Positions 7,544 through 15,123 of a DNA stretch of 64,000 bases are shown piece by piece (the stretch's first letter is position 1; each line of letters starts with the position of its first letter). A program made the translations under genes and the position numbers. Origin of the DNA: Fructilactobacillus sanfranciscensis DSM 20451 (lineage in GTDB: Bacteria > Bacillota > Bacilli > Lactobacillales > Lactobacillaceae). The stretch is taken from positions 1 through 64,000 of the forward strand of contig NZ_AYYM01000004.1 in the NCBI RefSeq assembly GCF_001436035.1, given 5' to 3'. The notes beneath the pieces were generated by a model, which did not search any database, had not been told where the DNA came from, and saw nothing but the letters and a program-made list of their open reading frames with translations.

Positions 7544-7813
7544 TTATCTTGGAATAGCCATGAATACTAAGTCTTGGTTTTTGGGGAAAGAGTTTTTTTC
7601 GCCAAATTCATCAGATGAAATACTATCACCGATATTACCAATTTCATGTTTTGGATCTTTTTTAAGAATTAAAAGATATTCATGATCACGATTAATATCA
7701 TCAAGAGTAACTGCATCCAATTCAGCTACTTCACCAGAAGGTAATTCAACTTGAATGGCTTTTAAATCATGAATACCGTCGGCTTTAATTTCAAACGGAA
7801 CATTTACTAACAT
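7544..7813 (-). CDS. hypothetical protein, 89 residues
   Basis: This is a small acidic cytoplasmic protein with no signal peptide or membrane helix. It starts M-L-V-N-V-P-F-E-I and contains alternating polar and hydrophobic residues suggestive of beta strands. It ends D-L-V-F-M-A-I-P-R. AAGGAG lies nine bases before the ATG and a TATAAT box lies upstream, so it is expressed on its own. It converges on dacA and diverges from the VOC gene. I do not recognise the family. Confidence 0.75.
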   Translation of the reverse strand: MLVNVPFEIKADGIHDLKAIQVELPSGEVAELDAVTLDDINRDHEYLLILKKDPKHEIGNIGDSISSDEFGEKNSFPKNQDLVFMAIPR

Positions 7814-7843
7814 TATAAAATTCTCCTTACATATAATATTTCA

Positions 7844-7872
7844 ATTATAACGGTATAATGAGCAAAAAGTAA
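7844..7872 (-). promoter_or_regulatory. promoter of the 89-residue hypothetical gene
   Basis: Read leftward, TTACTT (7867-7872) and TATAAT (7844-7849) are 17 bases apart, 31 bases before the ATG. Confidence 0.55.
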
Positions 7873-7907
7873 GGTTTTAGCTTTTTAAATGCAATGAATG
7901 AAAATGC

Positions 7908-7936
7908 TTTATTAATTCTAAAAAGTGTTTTATAAT
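7908..7936 (+). promoter_or_regulatory. VOC-gene promoter
   Basis: TATAAT at 7931-7936 with a weak -35 TTTATT at 7908-7913, spacer 17, followed by a 55-base leader. Confidence 0.5.
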
Positions 7937-7991
7937 AAGAGTGTTAAAATATTCACATATGAATGATAATAATTACTGAGGAGATACGATT

Positions 7992-8381
7992 ATGGCTTTA
8001 GATAACTACTTTACTGGAATTCAACACGTTGGTTTTCCTGCAGGAAATTTAGATGAAACAAAGGCTTTTTATGAAAAATTAGGTTTCGAATTAGCTGGTG
8101 AATTTATGTACAATGATGCTCGTTGTGCATTCATGAAATATGGAAACCTTATAATTGAAACCTGGGAAGGCGATAAGATTGCTGATGTTGATGGTGCTAT
8201 TAACCATATCTCATTAAATACTACTGATGCTGATGCTGCATTAAAAGAAGCAAAAGCTATGGGATTAAATCTTATTGATACTGAAATTCAAACACGTCCA
8301 TTCTGGGAAAAAGGAATTCGTTTCTTTAATATTTATGGACCTAACCACGAAAAAATTGAATTTTGTGAAATTGTTAAATAA
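7992..8381 (+). CDS. VOC-family (glyoxalase/dioxygenase-fold) protein
   Basis: The 129-residue protein has the paired beta-alpha-beta-beta-beta modules of the vicinal oxygen chelate fold. The first module starts with I-Q-H-V-G-F-P-A and contains F-Y-E-K-L-G-F-E. The second starts near I-N-H-I-S-L-N-T and ends with a Y-G-P-N-H-E-K-I-E-F-C-E strand. Candidate metal ligands are His12, a central His (about 71) and the C-terminal Glu. The general lineage includes glyoxalase I and fosfomycin-resistance enzymes, but the substrate cannot be told. It has its own promoter and a strong terminator. Confidence 0.88.
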   Translation: MALDNYFTGIQHVGFPAGNLDETKAFYEKLGFELAGEFMYNDARCAFMKYGNLIIETWEGDKIADVDGAINHISLNTTDADAALKEAKAMGLNLIDTEIQTRPFWEKGIRFFNIYGPNHEKIEFCEIVK

Positions 8382-8391
8382 ATTAATTTCT

Positions 8392-8424
8392 AAGCAGGCG
8401 TGGATACACACGCCTGCTTTTTTT
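8392..8424 (+). terminator. terminator of the VOC gene
   Basis: GCAGGCGTG and CACGCCTGC form a GC-rich 9-bp stem (11 bp with the flanking A and T pairs), followed by seven T residues. This is the strongest intrinsic terminator in the window. Confidence 0.92.
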
Positions 8425-8434
8425 ATGCCAAGAC

Positions 8435-8463
8435 TTGCCATTTTTACAGCTCTCCAGTAGTAT
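8435..8463 (+). promoter_or_regulatory. promoter of the 102-residue hypothetical gene
   Basis: TTGCCA at 8435-8440 and TAGTAT at 8458-8463, spacer 17. Confidence 0.45.
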
Positions 8464-8515
8464 TTAATATAGAAAAGAAATTGGCTACGAAATTATAAAA
8501 GAATGGAGGGATAAC

Positions 8516-8824
8516 ATGTTAGCAATTACTAAGCAATTTTTACGTGATAACGGTTGTCATTATAAAAAAGGGTACATTAGACCACTTATGACTCCAGATA
8601 ATGTTTACATTTTTCGATTTGGAAAAGATGAATTAAATAATCGAATTATTATTCGCTACGGACACGGATGGACGGGAAGACAAAAAATTAAAGAAATTGA
8701 TTTACGTCTCCATAAACAAAAACATCCACGAATTTTTAAAACTGAACTTAGTTTAATGAAGTATCTTAAATCTCATTTAGAGTATCATGAAGAAAAAGTC
8801 GAGCGATTAGGTTTAGATAAGTAG
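8516..8824 (+). CDS. hypothetical basic protein, 102 residues
   Basis: This is a small, strongly basic cytoplasmic protein (many Lys, Arg and His) without signal peptide or membrane segment. It contains Y-K-K-G-Y-I-R-P-L, a central I-I-I-R-Y-G-H-G-W-T-G and a long Lys/His-rich C-terminal helix. GGAGGG lies before the ATG. It sits as a single gene between two terminators. The charge suggests nucleic-acid contact, but that is only inference, and I do not recognise the family. Confidence 0.75.
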   Translation: MLAITKQFLRDNGCHYKKGYIRPLMTPDNVYIFRFGKDELNNRIIIRYGHGWTGRQKIKEIDLRLHKQKHPRIFKTELSLMKYLKSHLEYHEEKVERLGLDK

Positions 8825-8826
8825 AG

Positions 8827-8856
8827 AATGCATCCTGAAATATGGGTGCATTTTTT
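8827..8856 (+). terminator. terminator of the 102-residue hypothetical gene
   Basis: AATGCATCC (8827-8835) pairs with GGGTGCATT (8844-8852) with one G-U pair, followed by a T run. Confidence 0.8.
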
Positions 8857-8894
8857 GTAATTATTGATTTTTTAGATTAGGAATGGAAAAATTT

Positions 8895-9773
8895 ATGAAT
8901 TTAATTGAAATTAAAGTTAAAACAACTCAAGAAGCAGTTCCTGCAGTTTCAAATATCCTAATGGAACAAAATGCACAAGGCATTCAAATTGACGATGCTA
9001 AAAATGATGGCAACGCAACCGTGATTACCTATTTTCCTGATGATGTTGATATTAAAAAAATAAAAAAAGATGTTGAAACTCAAACTAAAAAATTAATTGA
9101 TTTTGGTTTGAATCCTGGAAATGTAGAAGTAGTAATTAGTGATATTGAAGAAAAAAGCTGGGCACATAATTGGGAAGATTATTATCATGCTGAACGAATC
9201 ACACGTTATTTAACGATTGTTCCAGCTTGGGAAGATTATCAAAGCAAAGAATCTGATCAGTTAATCATTAAACTAGATCCTGGAATGGCATTTGGAACTG
9301 GAACTCATCCAACCACCAAAATGGCAATGCAAGCCTTAGAAATGACTTTGCGTGGGGGAGAAAAACTATTTGATGTTGGAACTGGTTCAGGTGTTTTAAG
9401 TATTGCAGCCCGTAAATTAGGTGCTAATCAAATTGAAGCTTGGGATAATGATCCGATTGCAGTTGAAGCAACGAAGAAAAATTTTGCTTTAAATCCAGGG
9501 ATGAATAATATCAAAGTGAGTGTTAACAGTTTGTTGGACGGAATTAATGGAAAAGCGGATGTAATTGTCGCAAATATGTTAGCAGACGTGCTTTTACCAT
9601 TGATTCCTCAAGCAGTTGAACATTTAGATAAGGGCGGAAAATTTATTACTGCGGGAATTTATGCTGATAAATTGGAAATAATGCTTAAAAATTTAAAAGA
9701 AAATGGATTTAAAATTAATCAAGTAACAGAAGTTGATAATTGGCGGTCAATTATTGCTACAAAAGGGGAATAA
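8895..9773 (+). CDS. prmA: ribosomal protein L11 methyltransferase PrmA
   Basis: This S-adenosylmethionine-dependent enzyme trimethylates ribosomal protein L11. It has 292 residues. The N-terminal substrate-recognition domain (I-E-I-K-V-K-T) is followed by the Rossmann-like methyltransferase domain. Family motifs are D-P-G-M-A-F-G-T-G-T-H-P-T-T near residue 130, D-V-G-T-G-S-G-V-L-S near 160 and V-A-N-M-L-A-D near 215. I chose the ATG at 8895. An in-frame ATG at 8883 overlaps the only purine-rich site and would add just four residues. Two bases separate it from rsmE. Confidence 0.93.
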   Translation: MNLIEIKVKTTQEAVPAVSNILMEQNAQGIQIDDAKNDGNATVITYFPDDVDIKKIKKDVETQTKKLIDFGLNPGNVEVVISDIEEKSWAHNWEDYYHAERITRYLTIVPAWEDYQSKESDQLIIKLDPGMAFGTGTHPTTKMAMQALEMTLRGGEKLFDVGTGSGVLSIAARKLGANQIEAWDNDPIAVEATKKNFALNPGMNNIKVSVNSLLDGINGKADVIVANMLADVLLPLIPQAVEHLDKGGKFITAGIYADKLEIMLKNLKENGFKINQVTEVDNWRSIIATKGE

Positions 9774-9775
9774 TC

Positions 9776-10510
9776 ATGCAACATTATTTTTTAAATCAAT
9801 CATTAGAAGTTGGTGATCAATTAGAATTACCAACTGAAATCAAGAAACATTGGTTACGCGTAATGAGGGCTGAAAAAGGAAGCAAGGCTGAGTTTGTAGC
9901 AAATAACCAGCTCATCTATATTGGTGAATTGATTGATGAGCAAAATGGAAAAATTGAACTTATCAAAAAAATTGAGCATAATGTGGAATTACCTTTTGCA
10001 GTGACAATTGCTTGTGGACTACCCAAAAACGGTAAGGCAGAATTGATTGTGCAAAAGGCCACTGAAATGGGCGTTAACACAATCATTTTTCTACCTACTG
10101 ATTGGTCGGTTGCTAAATGGAATCAAAAAGCAGTGAAAAAAGTAGATCGTCTTCAAAAAATTGCAAAAAGTGCTGCCGAACAATCGCATCGTAATTTGAT
10201 TCCAAAAGTTATGTATTTGGATGGATTAAATAAATTATGTGAAATTCCAGCAAACCAAAAAGTAGTCGCTTACGAAGAGTCAGCTAAACACGGAGAAAGT
10301 AGTAATTTAGTTAAAGTGGTTAATTCTTTGGATAAAGGAGAAAAATTGTTAGCTTTCTTTGGACCAGAAGGTGGGATTTCGCCCGATGAAATTTCAAAAT
10401 TGAAAGATATGAATTTTACCTTAGTTGGATTAGGACCAAGAATTTTACGAACCGAATCAGCACCACTCTATTTTTTGAGTGCTGTGTCTGCACTTTCCGA
10501 ATTAAAATGA
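9776..10510 (+). CDS. rsmE: 16S rRNA (uracil1498-N3)-methyltransferase RsmE
   Basis: This is a SPOUT-family enzyme that methylates U1498 of 16S rRNA. It has 244 residues. The N-terminal PUA-like domain starts M-Q-H-Y-F-L. The C-terminal knot domain carries F-F-G-P-E-G-G-I-S-P-D-E, L-G-P-R-I-L-R-T-E-S-A-P and Q-K-A-T-E-M-G, all typical of RsmE. The start follows prmA by two bases with AAGGGGAA inside the end of prmA. An earlier in-frame GTG-type extension is only an overlap with prmA. Its stop codon overlaps the extended -10 element proposed for rel. Confidence 0.94.
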   Translation: MQHYFLNQSLEVGDQLELPTEIKKHWLRVMRAEKGSKAEFVANNQLIYIGELIDEQNGKIELIKKIEHNVELPFAVTIACGLPKNGKAELIVQKATEMGVNTIIFLPTDWSVAKWNQKAVKKVDRLQKIAKSAAEQSHRNLIPKVMYLDGLNKLCEIPANQKVVAYEESAKHGESSNLVKVVNSLDKGEKLLAFFGPEGGISPDEISKLKDMNFTLVGLGPRILRTESAPLYFLSAVSALSELK

Positions 10511-10516
10511 TATAAT
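10508..10516 (+). promoter_or_regulatory. extended -10 promoter before rel
   Basis: TG at 10508-10509 plus TATAAT at 10511-10516, overlapping the rsmE stop codon. No good -35 box is visible. It would give rel a leader of about 60 bases and transcription independent of prmA-rsmE. Confidence 0.5.
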
Positions 10517-10584
10517 CGTTGTTAAAATAGTTTTATTTACGAACTAAAATATTTTAAAAAGAAAAAAGTGAGGAGATGTAATGA

Positions 10585-12810
10585 ATGGCAAGCTTAAAAA
10601 CGTGGACGCCCGATGAAATTTTTGCAAAGGTTTCAGAAAGTATGAATGATGAACAAGTTAACACAATCAAACATGCATATGAATTTGCAAAAAAGGCTCA
10701 TGGAGATAAACGTCGTTCATCTGGTGGCACTTATCTCTCACATGTAACACAAGTAGCGGGAATTTTAGCTGGACTAAATATGGATTATGAAACAATTACA
10801 GCTGGATTTTTAAATGATGTAGTTGAAGATAGTAACGTTCAACTTTCTGATGTAGAGAATGAATTTGGCAGTAACGTTTCTTTAATTGTAGATGGTGTCA
10901 CAAAGATTAGTAAAATTAAATATAAATCTAACAAAGAACAGCTGGCAGAAAATTATCGAAAATTACTTTTGGTAATGTGTAAAGATATCAGAGTCATGAT
11001 TGTTAAATTGGCTGATCAAATGCATAATATGGATACTTTAGAATCACTTGGAAACGAAGCACAACAAAGAAAGTTCTCGGAAGAAACGATTGATGTTTAT
11101 GCACCTATTGCTGATCGACTCGGGATGGGGACAATCAAGTGGGAACTCCAAGATATGTCATTACGTTATTTAAAGCCTAGTGAATATTATGAAATTGCTC
11201 ATTCTATGAAATCAAAAAGAAATGAACGAGAAGCATATGTTGCTAATGCAATCGAAGAAGTAAAAAAAGCCATTGCAAATTTTAATATTGATGCTGATAT
11301 TTATGGACGGCCAAAACATATTTACTCAATTTATAAAAAAATGGTTGATAAGCATAAAAAGTTTGAAGATATCTATGATCTTTCGGCAATTCGTGTTTTA
11401 GTTGATTCAATTAAAGATTGTTATACAGTTTTGGGAGCAATCCACGCAAAATGGCGTCCAATTCCGGGAAGATTTAAAGACTACATTGCAATGCCCAAAC
11501 CAAATATGTATCAATCTTTGCATACTACAGTCATTGGCCCTGAAGGTAAACCACTTGAGGTTCAAATTCGAACTCACAAGATGCATCAAATTGCTGAATA
11601 TGGGGTTGCAGCTCATTGGGCTTATAAACAAGGTGTGACTGAAGAAATAAAAAGTGATAAAGATGGAGTTCAGCTAAATTTGTTTAAACGAATTATTGAA
11701 ATTCAAGAAGAAACTGATAATGCATCTGATTTTATGGACAGTGTAAAAGGTGATTTATTTACTGATAATGTTTATGCATTTACTCCAGCAGGAGATGTTT
11801 TAGAGTTACCTAAAGGCTCTGGGCCACTTGATATGGCTTATGTAATTCATACGCAAGTAGGAAATAAAACAACTGGGGCACGAGTAAATGGAAAAATGGT
11901 TTCATTAGATTATCAAATTAAAAATGGTGATATTGTTGAAATTATTACATCATCTAACTCAACTGGTCCAGGAAAGAATTGGCTTGATTTAGTTCATACT
12001 AATAGTGCTAAACATAAAATCAATCAGTTTTTCAAAAAGCAAGGTCGTGATGATGATATTAAATCCGGCCTTGAAGTATTGAATACTCATTTAGAAGAAA
12101 ATGGTTACGTTCCTGGTGATTTATTGACTTCTGAAAACTGGAAAAGAGTTTTAGATGAACTACATTTTCGTACTAAAGAAGACTTACTAGCCGCACTTGG
12201 TTTTGGTGATATTCATGTTCAAGGGGTTGCAAATCGTTTTACTAGCGATATTAGAAGTGAACAAGAAAAAATCAAGCAACAAGAGGCAGAAAAGGCTTTA
12301 CTAGAACAAGCAAATCAAACGGTTTCAACCAAAGAATCTACTTTTAAACAAGTTAGTAATCCGGCTGATAATGTAGTGATTGAAGGAATTGACAATGTTT
12401 TAGTTAGAATGAGCCATTGTTGCTTACCACTTCCTGGTGATCGAATTGAAGGTTACATTACAAAGGGACGCGGAATTACGATTCATCGAATCGGATGTCC
12501 AAACGTTAATTCTGAAGAAAAAAGCAGAATGATTGATGCGCATTGGGCTAATTCGGATAATAATTTGGTTAATTATCCTTCAAAAATTAAAATTGATTCT
12601 TATAATCGAAATGGAATTTTAAATGATGTCGTTAAAAAGTTAAATAATAGTCCAGCTTTAGTAACTTCAATTAGTGGTAAAGTTCATGATGATACTGCTT
12701 TAACAATTGTTGTAATTATTAATATCAAAAATCTTAAACAATTACATGAGGTAATTGATACAATGAAAATGGTATCTGGGGTGAAACAAGTTCATCGGGT
12801 ACTTGGATAA
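10585..12810 (+). CDS. rel: (p)ppGpp synthetase/hydrolase Rel with altered HD motif
   Basis: This is a long RelA/SpoT homologue controlling the stringent response, 741 residues. Domains in order are HD hydrolase (about 25-200), synthetase (about 230-370), TGS (about 395-460), helical and zinc-finger parts (S-H-C-C-L-P near 605), and a C-terminal ACT domain. The synthetase motifs are intact: D-I-Y-D-L, G-R-F-K-D-Y-I-A-M-P-K and M-Y-Q-S-L-H-T-T. In the hydrolase, His53, Asp78, Glu81, Asp82, Asp144 and Asn148 are kept. The metal-binding His of the HD pair is Asn77, read from AAT at 10813-10815. The L-A-D-R-L-H-N-M-R motif reads L-A-D-Q-M-H-N-M-D. Hydrolase activity is therefore doubtful. GAGGAG lies upstream. 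dtd follows 13 bases later. Confidence 0.95.
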   Translation: MASLKTWTPDEIFAKVSESMNDEQVNTIKHAYEFAKKAHGDKRRSSGGTYLSHVTQVAGILAGLNMDYETITAGFLNDVVEDSNVQLSDVENEFGSNVSLIVDGVTKISKIKYKSNKEQLAENYRKLLLVMCKDIRVMIVKLADQMHNMDTLESLGNEAQQRKFSEETIDVYAPIADRLGMGTIKWELQDMSLRYLKPSEYYEIAHSMKSKRNEREAYVANAIEEVKKAIANFNIDADIYGRPKHIYSIYKKMVDKHKKFEDIYDLSAIRVLVDSIKDCYTVLGAIHAKWRPIPGRFKDYIAMPKPNMYQSLHTTVIGPEGKPLEVQIRTHKMHQIAEYGVAAHWAYKQGVTEEIKSDKDGVQLNLFKRIIEIQEETDNASDFMDSVKGDLFTDNVYAFTPAGDVLELPKGSGPLDMAYVIHTQVGNKTTGARVNGKMVSLDYQIKNGDIVEIITSSNSTGPGKNWLDLVHTNSAKHKINQFFKKQGRDDDIKSGLEVLNTHLEENGYVPGDLLTSENWKRVLDELHFRTKEDLLAALGFGDIHVQGVANRFTSDIRSEQEKIKQQEAEKALLEQANQTVSTKESTFKQVSNPADNVVIEGIDNVLVRMSHCCLPLPGDRIEGYITKGRGITIHRIGCPNVNSEEKSRMIDAHWANSDNNLVNYPSKIKIDSYNRNGILNDVVKKLNNSPALVTSISGKVHDDTALTIVVIINIKNLKQLHEVIDTMKMVSGVKQVHRVLG

Positions 12811-12823
12811 AGGATGAAATAAA

Positions 12824-13270
12824 GTGAAATTAGTTATTCAAAGAGTTAATCATGCAAGTGTTAAAATTGACGGTCAGGTTAATGGTGAAATTGAAAACGG
12901 ATTTATGATTTTAGTTGGGTCAGAAAAAAATGATAATCAAGCTACTGTTGATTATTTGGCTAATAAGATTGCTAAATTGCGGGTTTTTGAGGATGAAAAT
13001 GGCAAAATGAATTTAAATATTCATCAAGTTGAAGGTGAAATTTTGTCTGTTTCCCAATTTACACTTTTAGCAGAGCTTGAACATGGAAATCGACCTTCAT
13101 TTAAAGCAGCAGGTGATCCATCTGAAGCAAAAAAAATGTATGAGGCATTTAATTTAGCTCTTGAAAATGAAAACCTGAAAGTTGAAACTGGTGTTTTTGG
13201 AGCAGATATGCAAGTTGATTTAGAAAATGATGGGCCAGCAACTTTTGAATTGAATTATCAGGTGAAATAA
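12824..13270 (+). CDS. dtd: D-aminoacyl-tRNA deacylase Dtd
   Basis: This enzyme removes D-amino acids, and glycine mischarged on tRNA-Ala, from tRNA. It has 148 residues. Family motifs are V-S-Q-F-T-L near residue 80 and N-D-G-P-A-T near 138. The usual second motif is G-P-V-T. The Gly-Pro pair that gates the site is kept and only Val has become Ala. The start is GTG at 12824 with AAAGGATG before it. It lies 13 bases after rel and overlaps the next gene by one base, so all three are probably cotranscribed. Confidence 0.94.
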   Translation: MKLVIQRVNHASVKIDGQVNGEIENGFMILVGSEKNDNQATVDYLANKIAKLRVFEDENGKMNLNIHQVEGEILSVSQFTLLAELEHGNRPSFKAAGDPSEAKKMYEAFNLALENENLKVETGVFGADMQVDLENDGPATFELNYQVK

Positions 13271-13899
13271 TGCTTAAAAATTTAATTTGGGATTTTGATG
13301 GAACTCTGTTTGATACCTATCCATTCATGGTTACGGCTTTTGGAAAAGCCCTCCAAGCACAAAAAATTAGTGAGTTTGAAATTGATCCTGATGCTATTTA
13401 CGAACAAATGCGTGTTCATTCAGTTGGTTCGGCAATTACAAAATACAGTGCTAGATTTGGAATTGATAAGGATAAGTTATTAAGTGATTATAAATCATTT
13501 GAGCAAGACGAAGTGGAATTGGCTAAGCCCTTTGTTGGTGTCAAAAGTAATTTACAAAAAATCATTGATAATGGCGGGCAAAATGCTTTGCTTATGCATC
13601 GAAACCAACAGGCATTATCATTACTAAAAAAATATGATTTAAAGCGTTTTTTCACGGGATTTGTGACTAGCGATAATCAGTTAAAAAGAAAGCCAGACCC
13701 TGAGTCATTAAACTATTTAATTCATAAATTAGATTTAAATAGATCAAAAACGGCAATGATTGGTGATCGAGAATTAGATATGACTGCTGGTAATAATGCC
13801 TTAGTTAAGACAATCTTGTTTGATCCTGATTATTTAATTGAAACAAATAATGCTGATTTTGTAATTCACGATTATCAAAAATTAATGACAGATATTTAA
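13270..13899 (+). CDS. HAD-superfamily phosphatase (phosphoglycolate phosphatase-like)
   Basis: This is a 209-residue HAD hydrolase. Motif I D-F-D-G-T-L at residues 9-14 supplies the nucleophile and acid Asp, a cap domain of helices follows (about 18-80), motif III contains K-R-K-P-D-P and motif IV is G-D-R-E-L-D-M. Motif II is unusual, with M-H-R-N where Ser or Thr is common. The length and C1-type cap fit phosphoglycolate phosphatase or pyrophosphatase relatives, but the substrate is not set. The ATG overlaps the dtd stop (TAATG). Confidence 0.85.
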   Translation: MLKNLIWDFDGTLFDTYPFMVTAFGKALQAQKISEFEIDPDAIYEQMRVHSVGSAITKYSARFGIDKDKLLSDYKSFEQDEVELAKPFVGVKSNLQKIIDNGGQNALLMHRNQQALSLLKKYDLKRFFTGFVTSDNQLKRKPDPESLNYLIHKLDLNRSKTAMIGDRELDMTAGNNALVKTILFDPDYLIETNNADFVIHDYQKLMTDI

Positions 13900-13900
13900 T

Positions 13901-13949
13901 AAAAAAACAGATTATTATCTCTTTTGTGAGATTATAATCTGGTTTTTAT
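13901..13949. terminator. bidirectional terminator between the HAD gene and the amidase gene
   Basis: CAGATTATTATCTC (13908-13921) and GAGATTATAATCTG (13928-13941) pair with one mismatch, flanked by A7 on the left and T5 on the right. It serves the two converging genes. Confidence 0.88.
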
Positions 13950-14794
13950 TAATAGGTTGAATTTATATAATTATTAACTCCATTTTCGACATCTTGCGCT
14001 ACTGTTTCTTGGTACTGTTGATTTTCAATGTGTTTAAAGTCATCATCGTCATTGATGTATCCCATTTCTAAAAGAATTGAAGGGACTTTGACATCTCTAA
14101 TAACTAAGAAATTTCCAAATTCAATACCACGATTATCAATAGGAATGTTTTCCATTTGACGATTAATGTCCGTGGCTAATTTTAAGGATAATCCCTTGTG
14201 GTAGTAATAACTGGTAAATCCAGATGCAGTATTATTTTCTGGAGATGAGTCAAAATGAAAACTAATAAATAAGTTGGCATTATTATCTGTCGAAAAGCTG
14301 GGACGGCTAAATAAACTAACTGTTTTGTCGCTGTCCCTTGTCATAATAACATTTGCTCCTTTTTCCTGAAGCTGTTTAGCAGCCTTTTTTGCTACCTGTA
14401 ATGTGTATGTTTTTTCCATATTATTTCCGGTAGAAAGGGCACCGGAATCGCTTCCTCCATGACCTGGATCAAGAACAACAGTTGTTTCAGATAGGTTGGT
14501 AGCCTCTTTTAAGGTTTTATTATTAACTAACCAGTCAGGAATCCAACCAATTTTACTATGATCATAAACTACTCGGTCCCAATTATCTTGACGATTTAAG
14601 ATTTGAACTCTTGTACCAGCGTTAATTTTACCGGTTGTTTGATAAGAAATATTTGGACCACTTTTAACTTGTAAATTATTACAATGAATCATAACGTTAT
14701 TTCTCAATAATAAAATAATCAAAATTAATAAAGTTATGCTAGTAACAATTAAGGTAAAAGTAAATCCACGCTTATTTTTAATATTTATTTTCAT
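13949..14794 (-). CDS. N-acetylmuramoyl-L-alanine amidase with SH3 domain
   Basis: This 281-residue cell-wall hydrolase cuts the bond between MurNAc and L-Ala. An N-terminal hydrophobic segment (about 11-31) acts as signal or anchor. A bacterial SH3 domain follows (about 35-92, with V-K-S-G-P-N and G-W-I-P-D-W-L). The amidase_3 catalytic domain runs from about 103 to the end. Zinc ligands and catalytic residues are visible: His in L-D-P-G-H-G-G, Glu in N-M-E-K-T, His in S-F-H-F-D and Glu in L-L-E-M-G-Y. It is transcribed toward the HAD gene and divergent from the aspS leader. Confidence 0.93.
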   Translation of the reverse strand: MKINIKNKRGFTFTLIVTSITLLILIILLLRNNVMIHCNNLQVKSGPNISYQTTGKINAGTRVQILNRQDNWDRVVYDHSKIGWIPDWLVNNKTLKEATNLSETTVVLDPGHGGSDSGALSTGNNMEKTYTLQVAKKAAKQLQEKGANVIMTRDSDKTVSLFSRPSFSTDNNANLFISFHFDSSPENNTASGFTSYYYHKGLSLKLATDINRQMENIPIDNRGIEFGNFLVIRDVKVPSILLEMGYINDDDDFKHIENQQYQETVAQDVENGVNNYINSTY

Positions 14795-14880
14795 AATTAA
14801 TCCTTTTAAAAACGTGATTAAACATATAATAATATATTTAATTAAAAGTTACTAATTAAATATATTATTTTGTCAGTATC

Positions 14881-14909
14881 TTGACTTTTTTAGAAAAAGT
14901 TATTATTCT
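14881..14909 (+). promoter_or_regulatory. aspS leader promoter
   Basis: TTGACT at 14881-14886 and TATTCT at 14904-14909, spacer 17, immediately before the T-box leader. Confidence 0.6.
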
Positions 14910-14911
14910 TA

Positions 14912-15101
14912 AAGAGAATATTCCACTGATTATGATGATTAGTAGATAGATAATTCAATTATCAGAGAGCGCTGTTAGATGGGAATGCGTAATTGAAACT
15001 ATTGAAGACACACCTAGGTGTAGATTAAATAATAAAAAGAAATAAAAAAGGTGGTACCGTGCTAATTGCGCCCTTGTTGCAATTTAGTACGGTCTTTTTT
15101 T
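14912..15101 (+). ncRNA. T-box riboswitch controlling aspS (Asp specifier)
   Basis: This is a T-box leader that senses uncharged tRNA by transcription attenuation. Stem I is recognisable: AGTA (14941-14944) on the 5' side and GAA (15004-15006) on the 3' side form the loop-E pair. ATAG/CTAT and CAATTA/TAATTG helices follow, then AGAGAG in the distal part. The specifier after GAA is GAC (Asp, 15007-15009), and CAC (His) overlaps it at 15009-15011. The antiterminator has GGTGGTACCG, whose TGGT can pair with a G73 (Asp) tRNA end by wobble but not with C73 (His). The terminator is ACCGTGCTAATTGC against GCAATTTAGTACGGT (15056-15093), then T7. The region 14795-14880 shows nothing else. Confidence 0.92.
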
Positions 15102-15123
15102 ATTAAAAAGGGGAAATTTAGTT

